In this document: one piece after another, positions 9,622 to 21,710 of the stretch | How positions within the stretch are numbered: the stretch's first letter is position 1 | How the letters are laid out: each line of letters begins with the position of its first letter | Origin: Epichloe hybrida | Taxonomy: Eukaryota > Ascomycota > Sordariomycetes > Hypocreales > Clavicipitaceae | Reading direction: 5' to 3' | Assembly: GCA_019022495.1 (NCBI GenBank) | Contig: JAFEKR010000008.1 | Span: 992,001-1,056,000 of the forward strand | DNA: 64,000 bases | The notes under the pieces: model-generated | What the model was told of the DNA's origin: nothing | The model's database searches: none | The model's input: the letters and a program-made list of their open reading frames with translations, nothing else | Made by a program: the position numbers and the translations under genes

Positions 9622-10786
9622 AGTTAAACTCTTAAACCTTTTTAGGAAAATAAACTATTAGCTAGATTTAAATATAAAGAAGCTATAGGATATTTACTTA
9701 GAATATACTTATATTACTTAGTAAGAAAGCCTTAAACCTATAGTACTTAAGTAATAACCTAAATACTTTAACTATAAAATATAATAAGGTATAGTAAATA
9801 TTACCTAACTAATATAGTAACCCTAGATCTAGAAATAATAATAATTTAGACTAGCTATAGAAGTAATATAAGGTTATATAAGCCTAGCTATATAATACTT
9901 ATATAAGATAAGAGATTTTATAAATAGAAGTATAGCTTAAAAAAATAAAAGTAAACTTATAATTAGCTAGATTAAGTAAAAAACTTATAAATACCCCTTA
10001 GATAAATATACTAATAAATCCTATATACCTAGGTTTCTTACCTAATACTAAGTTTATAGTAAGTATATACTTATAAAGCTTTATTAAGATATAGTATAAG
10101 ATACTTATATATAAAAAAGATACTTATAAGAATTTATAAGTATATCTATAGGATTTAAACATACTATTTTAGTTAGACTTAAGAACTTTCTAGGATAATA
10201 AAATAAAGGTAATATATACTAGTAGCTACCTAGCTAATAATATAAAGTAATAATAAATATATTATATAATAGTAAATAGAATAGTTAACTATATAGCTTA
10301 TACTTAGAATAGATTTATATCTTAGCTAAATACTAGTATAATAGATAAAGATATAAGGTACTTAGAAGCTACTAAGATATTACTAAACCTTAGGTAAAAG
10401 TATAATTAATTTTTCTAATCTTTCCTAAGACTTTAAATAAAGATAAAAGCTAAATTACCTAACTAAATCCCCTTATACTTAAGAATAGTAATATTCCTAA
10501 ATAGCTTAAATAATACTATAAGGTAGTATATAGTTAGCTAGGAGTTCCCTATATTTTAAAGCTATCTATAAGGCTAAGGTAAAAAAGCTAAAGTTATAAT
10601 AATATTTATAATAAAGAATTATAATAAAAGCTATAATAAAGAAGGTAAGAATAATAAGAGATAATACTCTAGCTTCCTTATAAATAACTTATAGTAAGGT
10701 TTCTAGTAATAAAGTATAAGCTAGAAGCTATTTAAATACTATAAATATAGTAGCCCTAGATATAGTATAAATAAATATAAAGTAAT
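9622..10786 (+). pseudogene. Gypsy B gag remnant
   Basis: It is colinear with 28012-29175 of copy A, beginning with a frame that reads LLARFKYKEA. Very dense TAA/TAG stops are consistent with RIP. It is interrupted at 10786 by Copia TE2. Gag would form the particle that packages element RNA. Confidence 0.65.
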
Positions 10787-11084
10787 TGTTAGAACAAGCA
10801 TGATATTAACAAGGTATGCGCGCGTCTGATTGGCTAGGCGCGTTGCATCGCGGACCCACATATCCGGCCTGACCGCGCCGCGATTGGGATTGGCATATAT
10901 AGCCTCTTCGCTAATAACCCTAATTAAGGCCCCTTTTCCTATAATAAATAGCATACCCTCTTTGCTTCTATTTAATCCCTCTTTTACTTACTTTAGTAAA
11001 CTAGAATATATAATAATTATGTATACTTTAGTTTACCTTAAAAAACCTTATATATAAGTTAATAGTATCTTATAAATACTAATA
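10787..11084 (+). repeat. 5' LTR of Copia TE2 (298 bp)
   Basis: The first 130 bases keep CpA and CpG (GCGCGCGTCTGATTGGC), whereas the inner end (AAATACTAATA) is RIPed. Short open frames on both strands within it are not genes. Confidence 0.9.
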
Positions 11085-13888
11085 CTAATTAGTAGTTATC
11101 TTTATAAATACTATAGATTAGTAAGGTTTATAGAAGAGGTATTAGTATTAAGGACTTACCTTATAAAAGAGAAAGTATTACTTTAAGATACTAAATATAC
11201 TAAGAAAGAAGTATATTCTAGCTCTCCTTTTACCTTAAGTAACTATAACTAGCTTTATACTAAATCTAAGCTTATTAGATTAATTAAGGCCTAGTTAGTA
11301 ACTAGTCTAAACCTATTTTTATTTATTTAATTAGCGTGTCTATTATATAAATAAACCCTTAGAAGTGTATTTATTAAATAATTAAGGCCTAGTTAGTAAC
11401 TAGTCTAAACCTATCTTTAGTTATTTAATTAAACCTAATAAGGGGCAAAGATAATAGCTTTACTTATAATCCTTTAAATCTCTATAATTTCTTTATTTCC
11501 CTTACCTTCTTACTTACTACTAATATAATAGTAAAATATTAAGATTAACTAGAAGGATTTAAATTATAAAACATTCCTTCTAACCCTAAATATAACCCCC
11601 CCTATAAAGATATTATAAGAGAAGCTAATATATAAATCATATCTTACCTTATTAACTATATCCCCTTTAATTTATACTAGTATATTATATAATAAGTACT
11701 AGAAAATAAGGAATTATTTAATCTTAAAGTAAACACTACCCCTAAAGAACTTATAGCTTAGATTCTTATTAAGAAAGTAACTTATAAATATAAGAACTTA
11801 TACTTATAAACCCTATTTACTATCTTTAATAATAACTTTAGAGAATAGAACTAAGAGATATTTAAAATAGTAAATCCTAAAGCTATAAAGATTCTTTAGG
11901 ACTTCCTTTTCTTTAGTAATATCTATATAAACCTATAGAGTTACTATAAGATAATAGCCTTACTAGAAGATATTATTAACTATAATAGTTTCTATAATTA
12001 AAATAAAGAAGAGATATAGGAAGTTAGAAGGAAGTATTTTACCTTTAAAAAGTAAATAATAAAAAAAGACTTCTATAAAAACCTTCTCTTTATTAATATC
12101 CCTTTTCTTAAAAACTAACTAAAGTAGCTAGCTACTTTATAATACCCCTAATTCTCTTAACTATTATAACCACTTCTATTCTATTCCTAGATTCTATTAT
12201 ACTAATCCCTAAGTATACTAAATATAAGGTAAAGGTATAATAGTAAAGGTAATTCCCTTATTATAAGCCCTTAACTATAAGCTTAGACCTCCCTTACTTC
12301 CCCTCCTATAATAAGGTATTATAATTCCCCTTTACTATTTAAAACTATAGTACCTCTATAAGATTTAATTATTCCTATTCCCCCTTAAGAGATAAGCTAA
12401 TCCTTATTAAAGTAATTACTTAATCTTAATAAGTTCTATAATAATAAGAGTATTAAGTATAGTACTAAGAAGTATAATATTCTTAATATTAAGCTCTTAA
12501 CCTATTAAAGAAAGTATAAGATACTAGGAATTATATAAGAATAGTTAAGCTATAGTTTTAAGTTTATACTAAAAGGAAAACCTCTCTAGTACTTCCTAGA
12601 GAACCTTTTAGGCTAAGAAGACCCCTAAGATCTCCTAACTCTTATCTATAGGATTAGGTAGAAGTTTAAGATAGATAATATATATTAGAAAAACTATCTA
12701 TTATAAGGAAAATTATAGCTACTTATAATTATCTAAGAGAATCCTAATAAATTAAAGATTAAATACTTTAAAACCTTATAATAAAGCTTTTAAATCTCTA
12801 AAGGGTAAATCCTTATAGATCCTAGTTAGAATTAAACCTCTATAGTTAGATTCTAAATACTTATAAAGGAATCCTAGAATATAGGGCCTATATTATTAAT
12901 TCTCCTATTAACTTCTAATGCTTTTATAAATAGATAAGGATATTAATTAGTAAATCTAAAGCTTTAATTAATTAGTAGTAGTTCCTTATAAAAGCTAATA
13001 CTAAGAAATACTTTTAGACTAACTATAGGTATAATAGGAAGGGTAAGGAAGCCTAATATAGCTAATTTATATTAAAGAGTAAGCCTTACTACTTAAAAAA
13101 GTATTATATATATAGTAAAGAAAGTTATTAGTTAACTAAGCACTTAGATAAGGACTAGAAGAAAGCATTTTAACGCTTTAAGAATCACTCCTACATAGAC
13201 TTAATAGCTTCTTTATATAATATATTCCTAATATAGTATAAAGGTAATAATAACTCTGAATTAGCTAAAGATAATAATATTAACTAATACCTAATAGAAC
13301 TTGGTTTTAGTAAAGAAGATAATAATAGCTAAGTGCCTATAAGCTTCTTTATATATAGGACTACCTATAATAGCTATATAACTACTAAGATTCTTACTAG
13401 TAAAGTAATAATTTATACTCTAGCTAAGAAGGATTTATTTAATCTTTAGGGACTACATAAGGTACTAAGTATATTTATACTTAAAGAATAATATTTATCT
13501 AGAACCTTTAAAGATATTATAGCTAATATAAGTACTATAGGATATTTATTAGTAAGCTACCTTTAATTCTTAGCTTTATAAAGTGTAATACTAACTATTA
13601 TACTTAATAAGTTAAATACTAGGAAAGTAAAGATTAAATTTAGCCCTAGAAAACTAATTAAGGCACTTAGATTAATTAAAGTGCTAACTCTATTTAGAAT
13701 TATTCCCTTTTAGGTAATCCTTATAAACACTCCCTTTCTCTTATACCTTAATAATATAACTTACCTAAAGATTAATTTCTATATATTAAAGAATATTCTA
13801 TAGTAAGGGAATATTAAGGTTCCTATTATATATAAATAGGGGTATATATAAATACTTCTTAATAAAGAAGAAAGTATTACTTAGAGTT
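11085..13888 (+). pseudogene. Copia TE2 gag and protease region
   Basis: The first 2 kb correspond to Gag, with helix-rich low-complexity coding and no intact motif. From about 13370 the frame follows the conserved segment before and through the aspartic protease of fungal Copia polyproteins (GYLLVSYLQFLALQ, INTPFLLYL). The catalytic loop is degraded. The frame continues across Gypsy D at 21711. Confidence 0.65.
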
Positions 13889-14155
13889 TGTCACGACTGT
13901 GGTGGGAGAGATACAAACGGAGTGAAGGCTAAGACTCTTAATCATAGCTAGAGAGCTGCTACTTAGGGGTGGGTGTATAAAGGTCTTAAACTCTAACCTC
14001 TTATAACTCTTATAGGCGGTCCTTATTTAAATACCTTACTACATACATATAGCTACCTAGTAGCTACTTAGTTATCTATATAATCTAGGGCTTATCTAAG
14101 GGCTCTATTATGTGACTATCCTGTCTATAACTCCCTAGCCTCCATACCCCTAATA
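13889..14155 (-). repeat. LTR of Gypsy D, left (3' LTR in element orientation)
   Basis: It starts with the clean outer end TGTCACGACTGTGG and finishes, towards the interior, with the RIPed TACCCCTAATA. Confidence 0.9.
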
Positions 14156-14159
14156 TACT

Positions 14160-16030
14160 ACCCCCCTAATATATAATTATCCTTAATTATAAAGAGCTAC
14201 TTAGCTAGTGTGTGTTTACTACGCATAACCTATAGTAATATCTATGTTACTAGCTATACTATTAGTATGTAATATTATATCTGCTTTAAATAGTAAGATA
14301 GATATTATAGGGGTCTAGGTAGCCCTTATTATAATTACTAGATTATAGGTAGCTACACACTTACTGCTTTATTACCTCTAATATACATACCTCTATCTAA
14401 TAAGTTATTAGCGCTAAGTAAGTAAACTACTAGTATTAAGTTTTATAATTAGGTTAAATAGATAAGGTAATATATACTATTTAAAATAAATAACTTCTTA
14501 TCTAATATTAGGGATATTATATTAATCTCACTAGGAGTTTATAGCTAGCGTATATATCTACTAGTAGTAGCTATAACTATAAATATTATAATTCCTAAAT
14601 TAGCTATACATAGCATGTAGATTACTTAGGGGTCTAGGGCTAATATAAAAGAGGCCTACTTTCCCTTACTTCTATATACTTTTTCTTCCTTTTATATTTT
14701 CCCTTAGTATTATAAGTTACCCTTACTTATAAACTAGTAGCTTTATAGCTTCTCTTATAGTAGTTACTAATATCCTATAGTATTACTTTATTATTTATAT
14801 CTATCCTTATCTAAAATATCTAAATTCTCTTAAACGCTAAAATATTAGTTTCTTACCTTTTACCTATAAGTTTTCTTATAGTATATTACTACTAACTTAC
14901 TAGTAGTTAATAATATCTTTAATATAAGTAACTACTTTACTACTATTACCTCCCCCTAGTATAAAGACTCCTATATTATCCCCTATAAAGTCTCCTAGTA
15001 AGAAATATTTAGCTTCTAAAATTTCTATATAAGTATAATATTTATATCCCCCTAGCGCTTACCTTACTAACTTATAGCTAGTAGTGCTAGTAAAATAAAA
15101 ATTCCTTATATATACTATATATAGTAAGTAGTAATATAGGTAATTACTCCTAAAGATAGTAATAGCGCGGAGCTATAATATCTTATAAAGGGCAAATCTA
15201 TCCTAATAGAGTATACTAATTCCCTAAGTATAACTTTACTACTATCTTACTATAGGTTATTACTAACTTACATAGGTAACTTAATAAAATACATATATTA
15301 TTCGTAAAATAATAAAGACTATTCTAGGGTATATTCTCCTTTTTCTTACTACTAATATATATACTAATATACTACTAGTATCTTACTTAGTTTACCTAGT
15401 TATACTATATACTCTTTAAGCGTATTAATGCTTATAGTAATCCTAATAATAATCTATACTTTCTTAATAATATACATGTCCCTTATTTCTATAACTTAGT
15501 TACTACTAATATACTACTAGTATCTAATGCGTGTAAAACGCAAACTTTATAATACGCTCTTAACTACTAAAAATACTAATAAGTGTAGTTAGGCAAGGTA
15601 AGCGTGGCTTATAGCGGAAGTTATATATAAGGCTAATACTAATAAATAAGTTACTATGTTACTAATTAGTAATACTATTAATCTAGAAGTCTAGATAGAT
15701 ATTTCTAATAGCTTATGTTTTATTATATAAAACCTTCTATTTATATGTACTCCTTATGCTCTAGCTTATAGCTTTGCTAACTTACTAGTAGCTTACTGCT
15801 AATATGTTTATACTTCCTACTTATATTAGGCTACTAGACCTTCCTAGTGAGCTTTGTATGTATATGTATAAAGAGGGGGATTCTTCTAATAATAAGGATA
15901 AATCCTCCGCCCCTATTAGTATAGGTAAGACTACTACGGGTTAGGCGCCTAATATATTAATAGAGTAATTAGTATAAAGTAGCTATAAGTTAGGTTATCT
16001 AAGAAATTATCTGGATTTTTTTTCTTTATA
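14160..16030 (+). other. candidate antisense reading frame in Gypsy D between chromodomain and 3' LTR
   Basis: On the plus strand, antisense to the Gypsy polyprotein, a single phase runs from about 14400 to about 15900. Its breaks are almost all TAA/TAG, with one TGA near its end. Readable pieces include FKINNFLSNIRD, YLLVVAITINIII, GSRANIKEAYFPLL and NLLVVNNIFNISNYF. Copies A and F show the same phrases on their antisense strands with the cysteines and alanines expected before RIP. I do not recognise the product. Because RIP mutates both strands, an accidental open phase cannot be excluded without codon statistics. Confidence 0.3.
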
Positions 16031-16079
16031 TATTACTACTACTATCTAAACTCTATTAAATACACCTCTATGTCTATAA

Positions 16080-19000
16080 ACTAGCTACTTAGTTACTACT
16101 TATAATCCTTAATAATATTTATTATAATAAAATCTCTTTTCTTTACCTAAGAATTTTCTAAAGCATTATAGCCCTTTTACTTAACTAGGTATTTCTAATA
16201 TCTTCTATTATAATAATGTAATATAATTCTCTTAACTTTAAACTCCTGCTTATTATTTACAATATTCTCTTATAGTAAGGACGTATCTTCTATACTAGAT
16301 AGGTCCCCTATAAATAGTTTAAGGTTAGTAATATTAAAAACATTATATAGACACGTTCCATGTAGTAGCCTTAATTAATATATAAGTCTATAAGTACTAA
16401 TTACCTTTTTAATTTTATAAGGGCCTAGGTACTTTACACTTAGCTTCCTACTAGGTTACTATAAGTTAATGTTCTTTATAAATAATAAAATATAGTTACT
16501 TATATTAAACTTTATTAGGGTCCGCTTTTTATTATAGTGCTTTATATACTAGACCTACAAGTTACTTAGAAGCTACTTAATTACTACGTGTCTATCTCTT
16601 AGCGTAATAGCATAAGTTTCTACCTAGTTATTTACTATAGGAATATCTATAACTACTTACTATAGTCCCCTAGGGTTATAGCCTTATAGCGCCTTAGCTA
16701 GGGTGTAGCTATAAGTTAAATAGACACTTGTATTATATGTAAACTATGCTATTAAAAGATTATTAGCCTAATTAGTTTAGTTAAAGCAAGCAAAGGCTCT
16801 TAAATAATACTCTAAAACTTAGTTTAGACGTTCTATCTAACTATCTATTTACAGGTAAAACGTAGTGCTTAGTTGCTACTTAGTTATAATAAGGTAGTAG
16901 AAAGTTATCTAAAACCCACTAGTAAAAGTTAAACCCTAGTCTATAATAATGCCCTCTAGAGCGCTATAATCCCTAAAAACATACTCTAAGAATATAGTAA
17001 CTAACCTATTACTAGTTATATATATTAAAATAGGGATGTAGATACTATACTTTATAAAACGGTCTATAATAACTAAGATTATATCGTAAGTCTAGTTTAT
17101 ATCTTTTATAGGTAGTAGCCTTATAATAAAGTCTATTAATAATTCTTAAAAAGGCTAATTAGGCACTAGTAGTGCTACTAGCTTACTATAGGGTTTATAG
17201 TGCCTTAGCTTTAAAGTTTAATAGCTTATGTAAGTTTATATATATAACTTAGTGTCTTTCTTTATTAATAGCTAGTAGTACTAGTTTATAATTTAGTAAA
17301 AGGTCCTACTAACTCCCTAGTAGCTTACTACTAGGTTATTATAGGTAAGCATTAAAACTTCCTTCCTTATACCTACTAGAATAAAAACTCTATTCTTAAA
17401 TATTAATAGCTTAGAGGGCCTAATAGACTATATCTATAATGCTTCTAGGTTACTGCTCTTAAGTAGCTTCCTCTAACCTATAGTAAAGTCATTACCTTAC
17501 TATACTTAAAATAACATAACTTAAATTAAAGTCTCTAATTCTATATACTTAGGATAAGCATTACATATAAACTTAGAAGAGGTTTACTAGACTACCTATA
17601 TTCTTACTATAATACTGCTATAAGTAGCTAGCTTATAGTATACTTTTAGACTTATAAATAAATTATAGCTAAGTAGTGTTTTAAGGGGGCGCCTACATCA
17701 CTTACTAACTACTAACCTAGCTAGACTCCTAACCCGCAGGCTTACTAGACTTATAGAAATATTAAATAACATAAACAAGGCGTAACCTTACTACTTATAA
17801 TTAGTAGACCTAGTTAGCGTACTACTTATAGGCTTTATAGGACTATTAGGTTTCTTAATAATATAATTAAGTTATATCTTCTTAAAACCCTAGAGGCTAG
17901 AATAGCCCTTATAGTAATCTTATAATAAACTATTAATTATACTAAGTAATATAACCTTAGGGCCTATAACTACACTATTATACACATAGCGCTCTTACTA
18001 CTTAGCATTTATAATCTTAGCTAAGAAGTTAGGTAGCTATAAGAACATAGCCTCTACCCTACGCTCCTTGCTAATATAATTTACTCTTCTTAATAAGGTA
18101 TTAGCGGGGTTTAGCTTACTTATATAATATTTAATCCTAAAATTAAACAGACAGAGCTTATCTAATGCTATTACCTACCTGCTAGATAGCTTTAGCTTTA
18201 TAGCTAGGTACTTATAATTAAGGTAGTCTATTATAACTATAATCTAGTAAGTTAAATACATAAGGTAATGTCTCTAGGCCTAAAACGCCTCTTAGATTAC
18301 TAATAACTTAGCATCTAGGGTTAAGTAGTAAAGCTTAATATTAGTTAACTTCCTTAAAAAATACATTACTAGATGCTAGCTACCTAGCACTAATATTATA
18401 AGTATAGCTCTAATTACGTAACTAGATGTATTTATCTCTACTCTTAGCAGATAAAGTAGGTTAAAGTGCACTAAGATTAGTGCCTCCTAGAACTTCTTTT
18501 AGAGTTCTCTAAACACTATAAGTTCGCTAGGCTTTAGCTTAAACTTTACTAGTTAAACACCCTTTAGATAGTTTATTAGCAAGACTACTACCTTACTATA
18601 CTATTTTATAAAGTATTAGTAAAACCCTATAAACCTAAGGAATAATTAAATATTAAACACGCTATAGGGTATTAGCTAGGTTATAATAGCTTTAACCCTT
18701 AATGGTTCTATCTTAATGCCTTTTTTAGATATAATAAACCCTAGGAATTTTACCTATAATACTAAAAATTAGCACTTCTTAAGGTTAATATAAAGATCCG
18801 CGTCCTAAAGTTACTCTAGCACCCTTTTAACATGCTCTGTGTGTCTTATGGGGTTACTACTATATATTAGGATGTTATTAAGGTAGATAATATAGAATTT
18901 ATTTATAAGTCCCTTAAGCGTGTTATTAATATATTCCTAAAAAGTAGCTAGCGCATTTACTAATCCAAATAGCATAATAAGGTACTTAAAATATCCATAG

Positions 19001-20090
19001 TAGTATTAGAACGCTATCTTTTACTTATTACCCTCGCGGATATATAGCTAGTAGTATACCTCTTAAAGATCTAAAGATATAAAGACTTTTGCACCTACTA
19101 GTTAATTAAGAATTTTAGAGATTAATAGCAAGGGGGCCTTATTCTTAATAGTAATCCTATTAAGACCCCTATAATCCACATAAAGCCTTAATTTCCCTGA
19201 TTTTTTTAGGACAAATAAAATTAGGGCTTTAGCTAGGCTTATTAATCTTCTAATCTATTCTTTTTCCTACGTACTTATAAGATACTCCCTAAGCACCTCT
19301 AGCTCTTTTTCCGCTAGGTTATATATAGGTCCCTATAGTAGCTATTTCCCTTTTTCTAATTTAATTACATAAGTGTAGCCCCTAAGTTCTAGAAGCTTAC
19401 TAGCTAGATCTTTTAAGAATATATTTATAAATTCTATATACTTCTCTAGGATTTACTATTAGGGTGCATTACTATCTATTTCTTATGTGAATACTGCTAG
19501 CTTCTTGTAAAATACTGCCTAGAGTGCTATTATACTTCTAAGTTTCTTCTTCTTTAGGGGCTAGACATTACCTTTTGCTATTGCTATAACTATATTATAA
19601 GTTAGGTTATTACTTAGTGTGTTATTTATTAATAAAACTTTATTAGTATCCCCCTCTTTTACTTTAGGTTTAACTATTTTAGCTTTTAGTAATACTAGTA
19701 ATAGTATAATAGAAAACTGCTTTACTACCTTATGTAGTTATTACTTACCTAAAGTAAATATAATACATTCTTTAGTTATTAGAAACCTCTAAAAACCCTG
19801 CTTCTAATCTATTACTATAGGTTTATACTTTAGGGTCTAGTTTATTCCTAGGAGCATTCCTTCTCTAGTATTAGTAATGTAGTAGCTAACTTAGTAAACC
19901 TTTATATAGCTTATACTATTCTTTACCTTAACTAGTTTACGTAAAATTCCTTAGTATAGGATTTTATTCCTACTTATGCTTTCTAGTGTTACCTTTGCTT
20001 TTACTATATTCTTCTAGTCCTATTTTAATAGTAGCTTAGGGTAGATTATTAAATATTCCGCTCCTATATTAAATAGCGCTAGCACTACTA
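16080..20090 (-). pseudogene. Gypsy D pol remnant (protease, RT, RNase H, integrase, chromodomain)
   Basis: The minus strand matches copy A pol throughout. RT finger motif KKSGKLRLY lies near 19190, the integrase core opens with MDF-type residues near 17120-17150, and a chromodomain follows near 16080-16230. Stops are TAA/TAG at Gln or Trp positions, with no large deletion. The product would have copied the element RNA and integrated the DNA. Confidence 0.75.
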
Positions 20091-20299
20091 ACTAGTAGTT
20101 ATCTTACTATAGGGATACCTATATCCTTATTCTCTTATCTATAGGTTTCTCTATAGTAAGATTATTATCCTAGGCCTATACTAAATTAATTAGAATTTTA
20201 TTTAGGTCTAAAGATTTATTATTACTATCTCTATGCTTCTTAGTAGTATACTTATTACTCTTATAGATTAAGTAGTCCGCTGCTTTATATCTATTTAAA

Positions 20300-21443
20300 C
20301 TATATCTAGGGCTACTATATTTATAGTACTTAAATAGCTTCTAGCCTATGCCTTATTATTAGGAACCTTACTATAAATTATCTATAGGTAAGCTAGAGCG
20401 TTATCTTTTATTATTCCTGCCTTCTTTATTATAGCTTCTATTGTGATTCTTTATTATAGATATTATTATAACTTTAGCTTTTTTACCTTAGCCCTGTAGG
20501 TAGCTCTAAGACATAGGGAACTCTTAGCTAACTATATGCTACCTTATAGCGTTATTTAAGCTATTTAGGAATATTGCTATCCTTAGACATAAGGGGATCT
20601 AGTTAGGTAATTTGGCTTTTACCTTTATCTAGAGTCTTAGGAAAGATTAGAAAGATTAATTATGCTTCTACCTAAGGTTTAGTAGTGTCCTAGTAGCTTC
20701 TAAGTACCTTGCGTCTTTATCTATTACGCTAGTGTTTAGCTAAGATATAAATCTATCCTAGGTATAGGCTATATAGTTAACTATCCTATTTACTATTACG
20801 TAATATATCTATTATTGCTTTGTGTTATTAGCTAGGTAGCTACTAGCATATGCTACCTTTATTTTATTATCCTAGAAGGTTCTTAGGTCTAGCTAGAATA
20901 GCATATTTAAATCCTATAGATATACCTATAAATTCTTATAAGTATCTCCCTTATATATAAGCACCTTATACTATATCTTAACAAAGCTTTATAGGTATGC
21001 GCTTATTATAAACTTACTATTAGGTAAGAAACCTAGGAATATAGGATTTATTAGTGTGTCTGTCTAAGGGGTAATTATAAGTCTTCTACTTAATCTAGCT
21101 AATTATAGGTTTACTTCTATTTCTTTAAGCTATGCTTTTATTTCTAAGATCTCTTATCTTAAGTAAGTATTATATAGCTAGGCTTATGTAACCTTATATT
21201 ACCTCTATAGCTAGTCTAGATTATTATTATTTCTAGATTTAAGGTTACTATATTAGTTAGGTAGTATTTACTATACCTTATTATATTCTATAGTTAAAGT
21301 ATTTAGGTTATTACTTAGGTGCTATAGGTTTAGGGCTTTCTTACTAGGTAGTGTAGGTATGTTCTAAGTAAATATCCTATAGCTCCTTTATATTTAAATC
21401 TAGCTAATAGTTTATTTTCCTAAAAGGGTTTAAGAGTTTAACT
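20300..21443 (-). pseudogene. Gypsy D gag remnant
   Basis: Colinear with the gag region of copies A and B, starting next to the inner side of the right LTR. Frames are broken by RIP stops and no zinc knuckle survives. Confidence 0.6.
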
Positions 21444-21710
21444 TATTATAACTATAGTAAAAGAGATATAAATAAAGTAAAAGCTAAGACTCTTAATTAT
21501 AGCTAGAGAGCTACTACTTAGGGGTAGGTGTATAAAGGTCTTAAACTCTAACCTCCTATAACTCTTATAGGCAGTCCTTATCTAAATACCCTACTGCGTG
21601 CACGTAGCTACCTAGTAGCTACTTAGTTATCTATGTGATCTAGGGCTTATCCAAGGGCTCCATCATATGACCGTCCTGTCCGTGACTCCCTGGCCTCCGT
21701 GCCCCTGACA
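21444..21710 (-). repeat. LTR of Gypsy D, right (5' LTR in element orientation)
   Basis: The inner start is RIPed (TATTATAACTATAG). The last 110 bases, at the outer edge, are clean (CCGTGACTCCCTGGCCTCC, then GCCCCTGACA). Confidence 0.9.

Larger units (their letters stand above)
13889..21710 (-). mobile_element. Ty3/Gypsy element, copy D (full length, 7.8 kb)
   Basis: A complete element of the 267-bp LTR family in reverse orientation: LTRs 13889-14155 and 21444-21710, target duplication GAGTT (13884-13888 and 21711-21715). On the minus strand, gag lies near 20300-21440, protease-RT-RNase H near 17800-20090 (KKSGKLRLY near 19190), integrase near 16700-17160 and a chromodomain near 16080-16230. 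About 1.9 kb then remain before the 3' LTR. All frames carry RIP stops. Confidence 0.9.

Noticed and set aside
10739..11057. Short frames on both strands, with a relative at 26520-26720
   Set aside because: They coincide with the Copia TE2 LTRs, and the presence of the same frame in both LTRs shows it is repeat sequence, not a gene.
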